A stretch of 64,000 bases of DNA from Streptomyces aurantiogriseus (GTDB lineage Bacteria; Actinomycetota; Actinomycetes; Streptomycetales; Streptomycetaceae), in NCBI RefSeq assembly GCF_014649375.1, contig NZ_BMSX01000019.1, forward strand, positions 124,001 through 188,000, given 5' to 3'. The stretch's first letter is position 1; each line of letters opens with the position of its first letter. The position numbers and the translations under genes were made by a program. The notes beneath the pieces were generated by a model. That model saw only the letters and a list, made by a program, of their open reading frames with translations. It had not been told where the DNA came from and did no database searches. Of the stretch, positions 41,496 to 50,556 are shown piece after piece.

Positions 41496-42257
41496 GTGGA
41501 CGCCGAGGAACGAAGACGCGGAATTCTGGAAACGGCGCGCCATTCCGGATCCGTGGACGTGGGAACGCTCGCCGCAGATCTCGGGGTCTCCAAGGAGACC
41601 GTGAGGCGCGATCTGAACCTGCTGGAGGGGCACGGGCTGGTCCGGCGTACCCACGGCGGTGCCCATCCCGTGGAGAGCGCGGGCTTCGAGACCACGCTCG
41701 CCTTCCGTACCACCATGCACGTCCCCGAGAAGTCCCGGATCGCGACCGCCGCGGCCGAACTGCTCGGGGACGCCGAGACCGTCTTCATCGACGAGGGCTA
41801 CACCCCGCAGCTCATCGCCGCCGCTCTCCCCCGCGACCGGCCACTGACCGTGGTCACCTCCTCGCTGGCCACCGCAGGTGACCTGGCTTCCGCCGAGAAC
41901 ATCACCGTGCTGCTGCTCGGCGGCCGGGTGCGTGGCGGGACGCTGGCCACGGTCGACCACTGGGCGACCCGCATGCTGTCCGGCTTCGTCATCGACCTGG
42001 CGTACGTCGGCGCGAACGGCATCTCCCGCGAGTACGGACTCACCACCCCCGATCCCGCGGTCAGTGAGGTCAAGGCCCAGGTCCTCAGGACCGCCAGGCG
42101 CCGGGTGTTCTCCGGGGTTCATACGAAGTTCGGTGCCGTGAGCTTCTGCCGCTTCGCGGACGTCACAGAGTTCGAGGCGATCGTCACCGACGCCGGGCTG
42201 CCCGCCTCCGAGGCACACCGCTACTCACTGCTGGGTCCCGAGGTCATCCGGGTCTGA
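41496..42257 (+). CDS. DeoR/GlpR-family sugar regulator
   Basis: The 253-residue regulator has an N-terminal DeoR helix-turn-helix (VDVGTLAADLGVSKETVRRD, LNLLEGHGLVRRTHGGAHPV) and a C-terminal sugar-phosphate-binding domain (IDEGYTPQLIAAALPRDRPL, VDHWATRMLSGFVIDLAYVG, ANGISREYGLTTPDPAVSEV). It is the first gene of an ABC uptake and dehydrogenase cluster on the same strand and probably represses it until a phosphorylated sugar or polyol appears. Confidence 0.9.
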   Translation: MDAEERRRGILETARHSGSVDVGTLAADLGVSKETVRRDLNLLEGHGLVRRTHGGAHPVESAGFETTLAFRTTMHVPEKSRIATAAAELLGDAETVFIDEGYTPQLIAAALPRDRPLTVVTSSLATAGDLASAENITVLLLGGRVRGGTLATVDHWATRMLSGFVIDLAYVGANGISREYGLTTPDPAVSEVKAQVLRTARRRVFSGVHTKFGAVSFCRFADVTEFEAIVTDAGLPASEAHRYSLLGPEVIRV

Positions 42258-42344
42258 GCCGCGGTTCGTCTCCCCTCCCCATCCCACCCTCGCAAGCCGG
42301 GGGCCTGGTTCCCCATGCCCTCACGACATCCCCTGGAGTCAGTC

Positions 42345-43700
42345 ATGCGCACACGAAGAATGACCCATGTCCTCGTCACGGCCACGGCCGCGGGCTCGTT
42401 GCTGGTCGCCTGTAGCGGGGCGGGCGGATCTTCGAACTCCGATGGCGGGGGCAAGAGCATCAACGTGCTGATGGTCGGCAACCCGCAGATGGAGGACATC
42501 GCGAAGCTGACGAAGGACACGTTCACGAAGGACACCGGGATCAAGGTGAACTTCACGGTCCTTCCCGAGAACGAGCTGCGCGACAAGGTCACCCAGGACG
42601 TCGCCACCCAGGCCGGTCAGTACGACGTCGCCACCATCGGCGCCTACGAGGTACCCGTCTGGGAGAAGAACGGCTGGCTGCACGAGCTCAGCTCCTATGC
42701 CGACAAGGACGCGAGCTTCGACAAGGCCGACCTGCTCAAGCCGATGGTCACGTCTCTGTCGGGGTCCGACGGCAAGCTCTACGCCCTGCCGTTCTACGGC
42801 GAGTCGTCGATGCTCATGTACAACAAGGACGTCATGCAGGCGAAGGGCATCACGGTGCCCGAGCGCCCGACCTGGCAGCAGATAGCCGACATCGCGGCCA
42901 AGGTCGACGGCGCCGAGCCCGGCATGCGGGGCATCTGCCTGCGCGGCCTGGCCGGCTGGGGCGAGCTCGGGGCGTCGCTGACGACCGTGGTCAACACCTT
43001 CGGCGGCACCTGGTTCACCAAGGACTGGAAGGCGCAGGTCAACAGCCCGGAATTCAAGAAGGCGACCAACTTCTACGTCGACCTGGTCCGCAAGCACGGG
43101 GAGGCGGGCGCGGCGCAGGCCGGGTTCACCGAGTGTCTGAACGCGATGAGCCAGAAGAAGGTCGCGATGTGGTACGACGCGACCAGTGCGGCCGGGTCGC
43201 TGGAGGACCCCGCGTCCAGCAAGATCGCCGGTCATGTCGGCTACGCCTACGCTCCGACCGTCGCCACCAAGTCCAGTGGCTGGCTGTGGAGTTGGGCGTG
43301 GGCCATGCCCAAGACCACGAAGAACGCCGACGCGGCCTCGCAGTTCATGCTGTGGGCCTCCAGCAAGGAGTACGAGAAGCTGGTCGGCGAGAAGCTCGGC
43401 TGGTCGCGCGTCCCGGCCGGCAAGCGGGCCAGCACGTACGAAATCCCGGAGTACCAGAAGGCCGCCGCGTCGTTCGGTGACATCACCCTGAAGTCCATCG
43501 AGGGAGCCGACCCGGCCAACCCGGGCGTCCAGCCCCGGCCGACCGTGGGCATCCAGTACGTGGCCATCCCCGAGTTCCAGGACCTGGGCACGAAGGTCAC
43601 CCAGGAGATCTCCGCCGCCATCGCCGGAAAGACCAGCGTGGACAAGGCGCTCAACGACGGCCAGAAGCTCGCCGAGGACGTCGCCAAGAACTACCAGTGA
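42345..43700 (+). CDS. Extracellular sugar/polyol-binding lipoprotein
   Basis: The 451-residue family 1 solute-binding protein starts at ATG 42345 behind a GGAG. Its lipoprotein signal ends LLVAC, with Cys as the lipid anchor. The mature part reads INVLMVGNPQMEDIAKLTKD and WEKNGWLHELSSYADKDASF, followed by GKLYALPFYGESSMLMYNKD. It resembles the binding proteins of sorbitol/mannitol (SmoE-like) ABC importers. Together with the neighbouring dehydrogenase this suggests a polyol substrate. Confidence 0.88.
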   Translation: MRTRRMTHVLVTATAAGSLLVACSGAGGSSNSDGGGKSINVLMVGNPQMEDIAKLTKDTFTKDTGIKVNFTVLPENELRDKVTQDVATQAGQYDVATIGAYEVPVWEKNGWLHELSSYADKDASFDKADLLKPMVTSLSGSDGKLYALPFYGESSMLMYNKDVMQAKGITVPERPTWQQIADIAAKVDGAEPGMRGICLRGLAGWGELGASLTTVVNTFGGTWFTKDWKAQVNSPEFKKATNFYVDLVRKHGEAGAAQAGFTECLNAMSQKKVAMWYDATSAAGSLEDPASSKIAGHVGYAYAPTVATKSSGWLWSWAWAMPKTTKNADAASQFMLWASSKEYEKLVGEKLGWSRVPAGKRASTYEIPEYQKAAASFGDITLKSIEGADPANPGVQPRPTVGIQYVAIPEFQDLGTKVTQEISAAIAGKTSVDKALNDGQKLAEDVAKNYQ

Positions 43701-43782
43701 CCCGCACGCATCGCTCGGCCGGCCCGGCGCCGGCCGGGCACCGCCTGCCCACCCTGGCCGTCACCGGCAGAGGAACCCATTC

Positions 43783-44742
43783 ATGACCACGCTCACCGCT
43801 GCTCCCAAGACAGCACCACCACCCGCCCGTACCCGGAAGTCCTCGGGCATCGACAAGGGGCGCCGCCGCATCCCGCTGCTGCCGGCGCTGGTCTTCACCA
43901 TCGTCGTCACGCAGCTGCCCTTCGTGGCCACGCTCGTCATCTCCACCTTCCAGTGGAACATCCTGCGGCCGGGCGAGAAGCACTTCGTCGGCCTGTCCAA
44001 CTTCACGTTCGTCTTCACCGACGAGCGGCTGCGCACAGCGGTGCTCAACACCGTCGTCCTCACCGCGTCGGTGGTGCTCCTCAGCGTGGTCCTCGGCCTC
44101 GGTCTGGCCATGCTGCTCGACCGCCGCTTCGCCGGCCGCGGGCTCGCGCGGACGATGCTCATCGCGCCGTTCCTCGTCATGCCGGTCGCGGCGGCGCTGT
44201 TGTGGAAGCACGCGATCTACAACCCCGACTACGGGCTGCTCAACGGCACTCTCAACGCCGTCTACCGCTTCTTCGGCGCGGCCAACGGCCCCACCATCGA
44301 CTGGGTGTCGTCGTATCCCATGCCCGCCGTCGTCATCTCGCTGGTGTGGCAGTGGACCCCGTTCATGATGCTGATCCTCCTGGCCGGCCTGCAGGCACAG
44401 CCCGGTGACGTCCTGGAGGCGGCCCGCGTCGACGGGGCGTCCGCCATGGCCACCTTCCGCCACATCACCTTGCCGCACCTGCGCCAGTACATCGAGCTGG
44501 GCATCCTGCTCGGCACGATCTACGTCGTGCAGACCTTCGACGCGGTCTACACCATCACCCAGGGCGGCCCCGGCTCCCAGACCACCAACCTGCCCTACGA
44601 GATCTACCTGACCATGTTCCGCAAGTACGAGTACGGCCAGGCAGCCGCCGCCGGTGTCGTCGTCGTCCTCGGCTCGATCGTGATCGCGACCTTCGCGCTG
44701 CGCACCATCGCGTCGCTGTTCCGCGAGGAGGTGTCCCGATGA
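43783..44742 (+). CDS. Sugar/polyol ABC permease (MalF type)
   Basis: The 319-residue permease has six transmembrane segments. The EAA loop reads EAARVDGASAMATFRHITLP, the contact site for the ATPase. GAGGAAC precedes ATG 43783. The stop overlaps the start of the second permease (ATGA), so the two are translationally coupled. It forms half of the membrane channel for the binding protein at 42345. Confidence 0.9.
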   Translation: MTTLTAAPKTAPPPARTRKSSGIDKGRRRIPLLPALVFTIVVTQLPFVATLVISTFQWNILRPGEKHFVGLSNFTFVFTDERLRTAVLNTVVLTASVVLLSVVLGLGLAMLLDRRFAGRGLARTMLIAPFLVMPVAAALLWKHAIYNPDYGLLNGTLNAVYRFFGAANGPTIDWVSSYPMPAVVISLVWQWTPFMMLILLAGLQAQPGDVLEAARVDGASAMATFRHITLPHLRQYIELGILLGTIYVVQTFDAVYTITQGGPGSQTTNLPYEIYLTMFRKYEYGQAAAAGVVVVLGSIVIATFALRTIASLFREEVSR

Positions 44743-45629
44743 GCACTCACACAGCAACCGACGCCGCGCCCGGCGCGAGGCTCAAAAAACTCATCCACCG
44801 CCACGACGACCCCGGGGGCGCACCCCGGCTGTCGCCCCTGTGGACCTTCGTCGCCTGGCTCGCCACACTGGCGTTCTTCGCGCCGGTGGCCTGGATGGTG
44901 CTCACCTCCTTCCACCAGGAAGCCGACGCGGCGACCAACCCACCCACCCCCTTCGTCCCGCTCACCTTCGACCAGTACAAGCTGCTGTTCAGCCGGGACA
45001 TCACCCCCTTCCTCCTCAACTCAGCCATGGCCAGCGTGATTTCGACGCTGCTGGTGCTCGCCCTGGCCGTACCGGCGGCCTACGCGCTGTCCATCAAGCC
45101 GGTCGAGAAATGGACCGACGTGATGTTCTTCTTCCTGTCCACCAAGTTCCTCCCCGCCATCGCGGCCCTGCTGCCCGTGTACCTGATCGTCAAGGACGCC
45201 GGGATGCTGGACAACGTATGGACGCTGATCATCCTCTACACCGCCATGAACCTGCCGATCGCGGTGTGGATGATGCGCTCGTTCCTCGCCGAGGTCCCCA
45301 AGGAGATCCTGGAAGCCGCCGAAGTCGACGGCGCCAACCTGCCCACCGTGCTGTGGCGCATCGTCGCACCGGTCGCCATGCCCGGACTCGCCGCCACCTC
45401 GCTGATCTGCTTCATCTTCAGCTGGAACGAGTTCATGTTCGCCGTCAACCTCACCGCCACCCAGGCCTCCACCGCACCGGTCTTCCTCGTCGGCTTCATC
45501 ACCAGCGAAGGCCTCTTCCTCGCCCGGCTCTGCGCCGCCGCCACCTTGGTCTCCCTGCCCGTCCTCATCGCCGGTTTCGCCGCCCAGGACAAACTGGTCC
45601 GGGGCCTGTCCCTAGGAGCAGTCAAGTGA
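44739..45629 (+). CDS. Sugar/polyol ABC permease (MalG type)
   Basis: The 296-residue partner permease has six membrane segments and the EAA loop EAAEVDGANLPTVLWRIVAP. It overlaps the preceding permease by four bases and the following dehydrogenase by four bases (GTGA). No ATP-binding gene lies in the operon. In Streptomyces such importers use the shared ATPase MsiK encoded elsewhere, which is the likely case here. Confidence 0.9.
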   Translation: MSTHTATDAAPGARLKKLIHRHDDPGGAPRLSPLWTFVAWLATLAFFAPVAWMVLTSFHQEADAATNPPTPFVPLTFDQYKLLFSRDITPFLLNSAMASVISTLLVLALAVPAAYALSIKPVEKWTDVMFFFLSTKFLPAIAALLPVYLIVKDAGMLDNVWTLIILYTAMNLPIAVWMMRSFLAEVPKEILEAAEVDGANLPTVLWRIVAPVAMPGLAATSLICFIFSWNEFMFAVNLTATQASTAPVFLVGFITSEGLFLARLCAAATLVSLPVLIAGFAAQDKLVRGLSLGAVK

Positions 45630-46615
45630 AAGCCGCTGTCATCGAAGCCCCTGGCAAGGTCACCGTCACCACGGTGCCCGACCCCACTCCCGGGCCGCGC
45701 GAGGTCGTGGTCGATGTGGCGGCCTGCGGGCTGTGCGGGACCGATCTGCACATCCTGCAGGGCGAGTTCGCACCGACCCTGCCGGTCGTGCCGGGCCATG
45801 AGTTCGCCGGGGAGGTCGTGGGCCTCGGCAGCGAGGTCACCGAACTCGCGATCGGCGACCGGGTCGCCGTGGACCCCTCGCTGTACTGCAACGAGTGCCG
45901 CTACTGCCGCCTCGGCCGCAACAACCTCTGCGACCGGTGGCAGGCGATCGGAGTGACCGTGGCGGGTGGCGCCGCCGAGTACGCCGTGGCGCCCGTCGCC
46001 AACTGCGTACGGCTGCCGGACCATGTGGACGTCCAGGACGCGGCCCTGATCGAGCCGCTGTCCTGCGCCGTGCGCGGCTACGACGTGCTCAACAGCAGGC
46101 TCGGCTCCCATGTGCTGATCTACGGCAGCGGGACGATGGGCCTGATGATGCTGGAGCTGGCCAAGCGCACCGGTGCCGCCTCGGTCGATGTCGTCGACGT
46201 CAACCCGGAGCGGCTGGCGACGGCCGAGAAGCTGGGCTGTTCACAAGCGGCGCTCTCGGCCGAGGAGTTGGGGCGGCCTGCTGGCTGGGACGTGGTGGTC
46301 GACGCGACCGGCAACGCCGCCGCCATCCAGGACGGACTGGAACGGGTCGCCAAGGCCGGAACGTTCCTTCAGTTCGGTGTCTCCGACTACGCGACGACGG
46401 CCGCCATCTCGCCGTACCGCATCTACAACCAGGAGATCACCATCACCGGCTCCATGGCGGTGCTGCACAGCTACGAGCGCGCGGCGGAGCTGTTCGCCAC
46501 CGGGGTGCTCGATCCCCAGGTGTTCATCAGCCACCGGCTGCCGCTGACGGAGTACCCGCAGGCACTGGAGCAGTTCGCCGCCGGCCAGGGACGCAAGATC
46601 GTCGTACTGCCCTGA
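45626..46615 (+). CDS. Zinc-dependent polyol dehydrogenase
   Basis: The 329-residue medium-chain dehydrogenase of the sorbitol/threonine dehydrogenase group starts at GTG 45626. It has catalytic-zinc residues in ACGLCGTDLHILQGEF and VPGHEFAGEVVGLGSEV, a structural zinc set CNECRYCRLGRNNLC, and the NAD motif IYGSGTMGLMMLELAKRTGA. It is the last gene of the DeoR-ABC cluster, coupled to the second permease by a four-base overlap. It probably oxidises the imported polyol to the ketose. Confidence 0.9.
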   Translation: MKAAVIEAPGKVTVTTVPDPTPGPREVVVDVAACGLCGTDLHILQGEFAPTLPVVPGHEFAGEVVGLGSEVTELAIGDRVAVDPSLYCNECRYCRLGRNNLCDRWQAIGVTVAGGAAEYAVAPVANCVRLPDHVDVQDAALIEPLSCAVRGYDVLNSRLGSHVLIYGSGTMGLMMLELAKRTGAASVDVVDVNPERLATAEKLGCSQAALSAEELGRPAGWDVVVDATGNAAAIQDGLERVAKAGTFLQFGVSDYATTAAISPYRIYNQEITITGSMAVLHSYERAAELFATGVLDPQVFISHRLPLTEYPQALEQFAAGQGRKIVVLP

Positions 46616-46646
46616 CCTCCGCTCCGTCCAACTGGGGGAGCGTCTC

Positions 46647-46681
46647 TGTGCCCCTGGCCGCCGACATCGGCCAGGGGCACA
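46647..46681. terminator. Bidirectional hairpin after polyol operon
   Basis: A perfect 14-bp stem (TGTGCCCCTGGCCG) with a seven-base loop lies between the convergent polyol dehydrogenase and GNAT genes. Confidence 0.8.
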
Positions 46682-46695
46682 GGTGCCTTCAGAAC

Positions 46696-47673
46696 TCATC
46701 GCCCGGCGGACGGGGCGGCGGTTGCGCCGCCGTCGTCCGCCGGGCGGTCCGTGCGGGCTGCGGCGCGCGCGTGGAGGTCGCGTCGCCACGCCGCTTCGTC
46801 GGCGAGTGCCCCGGTGGCACGGTAGTGGTGGACCTGCGGCGCTTCGGGCAGGGCCGCGGCGGCCTCGGCGACCGGTACCGGGCGGAAGCCGAGCCGGGTC
46901 CAGAACGCTCCCGCGCCGGTGGAGAACAGGTAGGCCGTACAGGCTCCTCGGGCGGAGGCGTCCGCGAGGACGTGCTCCACCAGGCGTCGCGCCGCTCCGC
47001 AACCGCGCAGGTCGGGGCGGACCGCGACGCTGCGCAGCAGCAGGTGGTCGCCCTGGCCTTCCAGTCCCAGGGCCACGGCGGGGCCATTGGTGTCCCGGGT
47101 GATCCAGTACCGCGTGCCGGTAGCGAGCACACCGTGGGACGAGAGGCCCTGGCCGGCGAGGAACGCTGTCAGTTCGTCCCCGTCCTGCTCCGCCCGGGCC
47201 CGCGTGGGCGGCGCGAGCGGTTTGGCGTAGCAGCGGCTGAGCGTCTTGTGCTCGTAGGGCGGGTAGTTGGGGATCGGCCGGTAGCCGGCACGGGTGTACA
47301 GCGCGATGGCTTCGGGCTGGTGGATGCCCGTCTCGAGGCGGATCTCGGTGTGGCCGAGAGCGGCTGCGGTGCGTTCCGCCTCGGCCAGGAGGCGGGCGGC
47401 GATGCCGCGGCCGCGGGCCTCGGGGGCGACGTACATGCGCTTGAGTTCGGCCGCGGTGGCGGGGGCGGGGAAGGGCTGCAGGGCGCAGCAGCCGACCGGG
47501 CGGTCGTCGGTCTCGGCGAGCAGGAAGCGGATGGCGGGGTGGAGGTGGGCGCCGCCGGCGCAGGGCTCGTCGGGGTAGCGGGCGGCGAGGTCGTCGTCGA
47601 GGGCGCGGACCAGCCGCCGGATTCTCGGGTCGTCGGCCGTGGCGGTGGTGATGGCGAGGTCGTGGGTGGTCAC
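46696..47673 (-). CDS. Tandem GNAT protein, C-terminal domain ArsN2-like
   Basis: The 325-residue protein carries two acetyltransferase domains. The first (about residues 8-145) has VAPEARGRGIAARLLAEAER and ALYTRAGYRPIPNY. The second (about residues 160-275) has SVAVRPDLRGCGAARRLVEH and FSTGAGAFWTRLGFRPV, resembling ArsN2-type domains found in arsenic resistance proteins. It follows a TetR gene with a four-base overlap, so the pair is an operon controlled by that TetR. The acceptor molecules are unknown. Confidence 0.85.
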   Translation of the reverse strand: MTTHDLAITTATADDPRIRRLVRALDDDLAARYPDEPCAGGAHLHPAIRFLLAETDDRPVGCCALQPFPAPATAAELKRMYVAPEARGRGIAARLLAEAERTAAALGHTEIRLETGIHQPEAIALYTRAGYRPIPNYPPYEHKTLSRCYAKPLAPPTRARAEQDGDELTAFLAGQGLSSHGVLATGTRYWITRDTNGPAVALGLEGQGDHLLLRSVAVRPDLRGCGAARRLVEHVLADASARGACTAYLFSTGAGAFWTRLGFRPVPVAEAAAALPEAPQVHHYRATGALADEAAWRRDLHARAAARTDRPADDGGATAAPSAGR

Positions 47674-48272
47674 AGGCTGCGGTTCCCTTCGAGGATCAGG
47701 TCCAGTTGCAGCTCCAGCACGCGTCGCTGGAGGTCCGGCGGATAGGCGCCGGGATCGGTGACGGCGTTCAGGGCCAGGCCGTCCAGGCAGGCGACCAGGG
47801 CGCGCACCCGGCCCTCCAGGTCCTGGGGCTCGGGTTCACCGGGCACGGCGGCGCGGACCAGCGCGGTCAGCCGCCGTACCCAGGAGGCGTGGCTGACGAA
47901 GTGCTCGCGCAGGAGCTCCGGGTCGGTGCGGGTGGCCAGCTGGAAGTACGACCACACGACGGCCTCCAGGTGCCGTTCCTCGTCCAGTGGCAGCGCCTGT
48001 TCGGCGACGGCGTACAGGCGGTCACGCGGGCTTTCGTCCCGCACGGGCAGCGCGTCGATGCGGTCCGCCATGCGACGGTGCATGACGGACCGGGCGTGTG
48101 CGAGGAGCGCCTTCTTGTCGCGGAAGTAGTGGGTGACCATGCCGGTCGTGCACCCGGCGGCGGCGGCGACCGCCCGCAGCGTCAGCCCCTCCAGTCCGCT
48201 CTCGCACACCACCCGCCATACGGCGCTGGAGATCTCGGAGCGGCGTTGGGCGTGGTCGACCTGTCGCGGCAT
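47670..48272 (-). CDS. TetR-family regulator (BetI-like)
   Basis: The 200-residue regulator reads RRSEISSAVWRVVCESGLEG, then LTLRAVAAAAGCTTGMVTHY and FRDKKALLAHARSVMH, a TetR helix-turn-helix with a BetI-like ligand half. GAGG precedes the ATG. A near-perfect palindrome lies 15-48 bp upstream of the start, so it probably represses itself and the overlapping tandem GNAT gene. Confidence 0.9.
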   Translation of the reverse strand: MPRQVDHAQRRSEISSAVWRVVCESGLEGLTLRAVAAAAGCTTGMVTHYFRDKKALLAHARSVMHRRMADRIDALPVRDESPRDRLYAVAEQALPLDEERHLEAVVWSYFQLATRTDPELLREHFVSHASWVRRLTALVRAAVPGEPEPQDLEGRVRALVACLDGLALNAVTDPGAYPPDLQRRVLELQLDLILEGNRSL

Positions 48273-48286
48273 GAGGGTCCTCGTTT

Positions 48287-48320
48287 CGCATAACGCATGT
48301 TGCGCAACAGATGTTATGCG
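48287..48320. promoter_or_regulatory. 34-bp palindromic TetR operator
   Basis: CGCATAAC and GTTATGCG form the outer arms and TGTTGC-GCAACA the inner arms, all centred on one axis; only the 3-bp spacers between the arms are asymmetric. It lies directly upstream of the TetR gene and covers its promoter. The geometry fits two stacked TetR dimers. Confidence 0.75.
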
Positions 48321-48423
48321 ATGGGGGCCGCCTGGACCAGCTCGGCGACCTGACGTCCGGCCCGGCTGACCGAGGGCTCCGGATGATCAACGGCTCGAGG
48401 CCCCGGCCGCCTACTGTGGAGGC

Positions 48424-48708
48424 ATGGGCGAAATCATCGTCGTGTACGAACTCGACAAGCCGATGGCCAAGCGCTCCTCCTCAGGGACACCGGCCGGTGA
48501 GGGACGCACCGTCCGCAGAGTGCACGCAGCGCCCTCCGCCCCGGGGGCGCCCGCCACGACGGGACCGCGGACTCTCTGCGGCAAGGACACCTTCGCCATG
48601 GAGACGGCCTCCCGGAAGCCCTCCGAGGAGGACCCGGGTGCACCCTGGTATCCCGCGGAGTACGCAGCCGTGGTCTGCCCCGACTGCCATGCCGTGATCG
48701 AGACCTGA
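48424..48708 (+). CDS. Small Cys-containing hypothetical protein
   Basis: The 94-residue protein begins MGEIIVVYELDKPMAKRSSS and ends YAAVVCPDCHAVIET. The CPDC pair near the C-terminus, together with LCGKD at about residue 52, could hold one metal ion. The middle is polar and low in complexity. It has no signal or membrane segment and is monocistronic. I do not recognise the family; the GC pattern supports it as a gene. Confidence 0.5.
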   Translation: MGEIIVVYELDKPMAKRSSSGTPAGEGRTVRRVHAAPSAPGAPATTGPRTLCGKDTFAMETASRKPSEEDPGAPWYPAEYAAVVCPDCHAVIET

Positions 48709-48760
48709 CGGTCGTAGCCACTGCCTCACACGGCCGCAGCGAACACCTTTCTTCTACCGC

Positions 48761-49192
48761 TCAACGCCCTTGTTCCACGCACTCCTTGAAATGCTGCAGA
48801 TCGCTGCGGACGAGCCGTTCGATCGCGTTCGCCTGGGCGAATCCCTTCGGCCCGCCGAAGGTCTCCCTGACCGTGTTGGGGTCGTACTCGAGCCGTGCCT
48901 GGACCCGGGTGTTGTTCTGGTCGATCGGCTGTAGCGAGAAGGAACCCAGTAGTTCGGGGGCGCCCGTGGTGTGCCACTCCATCACGCGCTCCCCCCTGCG
49001 GTCGGAGACCTCGGCCTCCAACTCCCGGACCCGGCCGCCGGCTTCGACGTCCAGACGCGTTCGGCCCCCCGCCTCCGTACGGGCCTCGCGCACTCCTTCC
49101 ACGAAGCGCGGATAGTCCCCCACCCGGTGAAGGCCGGCCCAGGCCTCGTCGATCGGAACTCCGACGTCGACGTGTTCTTCGAGGGTGCTCAT
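48761..49192 (-). CDS. SRPBCC (polyketide cyclase/START-like) protein
   Basis: The 143-residue protein starts at ATG 49192 behind GGAGG. It reads STLEEHVDVGVPIDEAWAGL, then HRVGDYPRFVEGVREART and ERVMEWHTTGAPELLGSFSL, the helix-grip fold of the SRPBCC superfamily, closest to the ribosome-association or START-like group. These proteins bind hydrophobic ligands. Role unknown. Confidence 0.82.
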   Translation of the reverse strand: MSTLEEHVDVGVPIDEAWAGLHRVGDYPRFVEGVREARTEAGGRTRLDVEAGGRVRELEAEVSDRRGERVMEWHTTGAPELLGSFSLQPIDQNNTRVQARLEYDPNTVRETFGGPKGFAQANAIERLVRSDLQHFKECVEQGR

Positions 49193-49274
49193 GGTCCACC
49201 TCCATGCTCGGCTCACGATGCATGGCCTTGTACGTCCAGTGTGCGCGCTTCGCTGCGACCACGAGGCCGAAGAC

Positions 49275-50024
49275 CTACTCGTCTCCGACGCGGACGACCG
49301 CCAGCGTGATGTTGTCGGGGCCGCCCGCCTCGATGGCGGCCTTCCACAGCTCGAAGGCCGCCCGGCCGTCGTCGTGCTCCCGCATCACCGCGTCGAGTAC
49401 GTCCGTCGTCACCGGGTCGGTCAGACCATCGGTGCAGATCAGGTAGCAGTCGTCGGAGGACAGCGAGGCGGCCGTCACATGAGGGCGTATGGGCCGGTAG
49501 CCGGGCACACCGCCCAGGCACTGGGTGACGAGGGACGTGGTGCGCTCCCCGGGCCGGAGCGGGGGGCTGTCGTCCACGCTCACCTGGCGCAGCCCGTCGC
49601 GGGAGGTCGCGTACACCCGGCTGTCACCCACGTTGAACACCAGCAAAGAGCCGGACTGTACGACGACGCCGGCCAGGGTCGTCCCCATGGTCGCCAGCTC
49701 GCCTCCCTCGTCGCCGCCGGCTGCCTCGTACACGGCGCGGTTGCAGGCGTGCAGGGCGTCACGGACAGCGTCCTCGCTGCTCAGGGAAGGGCCCCTCGAC
49801 GCAAGCCAGCGGGCGGCGAGGGCGCTGGCCACGTCGCCGCCGGGCTGTCCGCCGAGCCCGTCGGCGACGGCGACGGCGAGGGGCGTCCCGAGCGGGAAGA
49901 CCAGGGTCTGCGGATTCTCGGTCACGGTGGCGCACAGGGTCCACGGTCCGACGACGAGGCTGTCCTCGTTCCGCTCGCGCAGCAGCCCCGGATGGCTCAG
50001 CGCACTCACAGCGACGTACCGCAC
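49275..50024 (-). CDS. PP2C-family Ser/Thr protein phosphatase
   Basis: The 249-residue phosphatase has the PP2C metal and phosphate motifs GLLRERNEDSLVVG, VAVADGLGGQPGGDVASALA, LLVFNVGDSRVYA, LICTDGLTDPV and EAGGPDNITLAVV. It is cytoplasmic with no sensory or membrane part. It may reverse phosphorylation by a serine/threonine kinase encoded elsewhere; no kinase is adjacent. GTG 50024 is used as the start because no better in-frame codon lies upstream. Confidence 0.88.
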   Translation of the reverse strand: MRYVAVSALSHPGLLRERNEDSLVVGPWTLCATVTENPQTLVFPLGTPLAVAVADGLGGQPGGDVASALAARWLASRGPSLSSEDAVRDALHACNRAVYEAAGGDEGGELATMGTTLAGVVVQSGSLLVFNVGDSRVYATSRDGLRQVSVDDSPPLRPGERTTSLVTQCLGGVPGYRPIRPHVTAASLSSDDCYLICTDGLTDPVTTDVLDAVMREHDDGRAAFELWKAAIEAGGPDNITLAVVRVGDE

Positions 50025-50139
50025 GCAAGGCCACCGCCCTCCCGCACCGGGGCACCGGGCTCACCCCCCGGAGATCGGGCTCCTTGTCCAAGTCTAAGTC
50101 GCTCCCAGGGCGGCGGCAGGGCGGCGGCCAGCCACCTGG

Positions 50140-50172
50140 GAGGGCCCGATCCACTCGGTGGAACGGGCCCTC
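50140..50172 (-). terminator. Hairpin after VOC gene
   Basis: GAGGGCCCG and CGGGCCCTC form a nine-bp stem 10 bp beyond the reverse-strand VOC stop codon. Confidence 0.6.
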
Positions 50173-50181
50173 GCGGACCGC

Positions 50182-50556
50182 TCACGCGGATTCCTGAAGG
50201 ACGGAGAGTATGTTCCCGGCGGGATCGGTGAACCACGCGATCAGCGGGCCGCCGCCGCGGAAGATGCCCTTGTCGTCCGCCTCGAGGTGGTCGTAGCGCT
50301 CGAAGCGCACGCCCCTCCTGGTCAGTTCGTCGACCGCCGCCTCGATGTCGTCCACGGGGAAGTTGAGAATCGTGTACGTCGCCGGGGTGTGGTCGGGCTT
50401 GGGGTAGACCAGGATGTCCCGGTCACCTGTGATGTGCAGGGTCAGGAGACCGTTCTGTTCGGACACCCGCAGTCCGAGCGTCTCGCCGTAGAACTTCCTG
50501 GCCGCGTCGATGTCGTCGACCGAGAAGCCGCTGAAGGCCTTCGTCGTAGTGAACAT
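50182..50556 (-). CDS. VOC/glyoxalase-family protein
   Basis: The 124-residue VOC protein begins MFTTTKAFSGFSVDDIDAAR and contains KFYGETLGLRVSEQNGLLTL, NFPVDDIEAAVDELTRRGV and FTDPAGNILSVLQ. A GGGAGG site precedes the ATG. It is the third VOC gene in the window and resembles the small antibiotic-binding or lyase-like members. Substrate unknown. It is divergent from an acyltransferase gene. Confidence 0.87.
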   Translation of the reverse strand: MFTTTKAFSGFSVDDIDAARKFYGETLGLRVSEQNGLLTLHITGDRDILVYPKPDHTPATYTILNFPVDDIEAAVDELTRRGVRFERYDHLEADDKGIFRGGGPLIAWFTDPAGNILSVLQESA

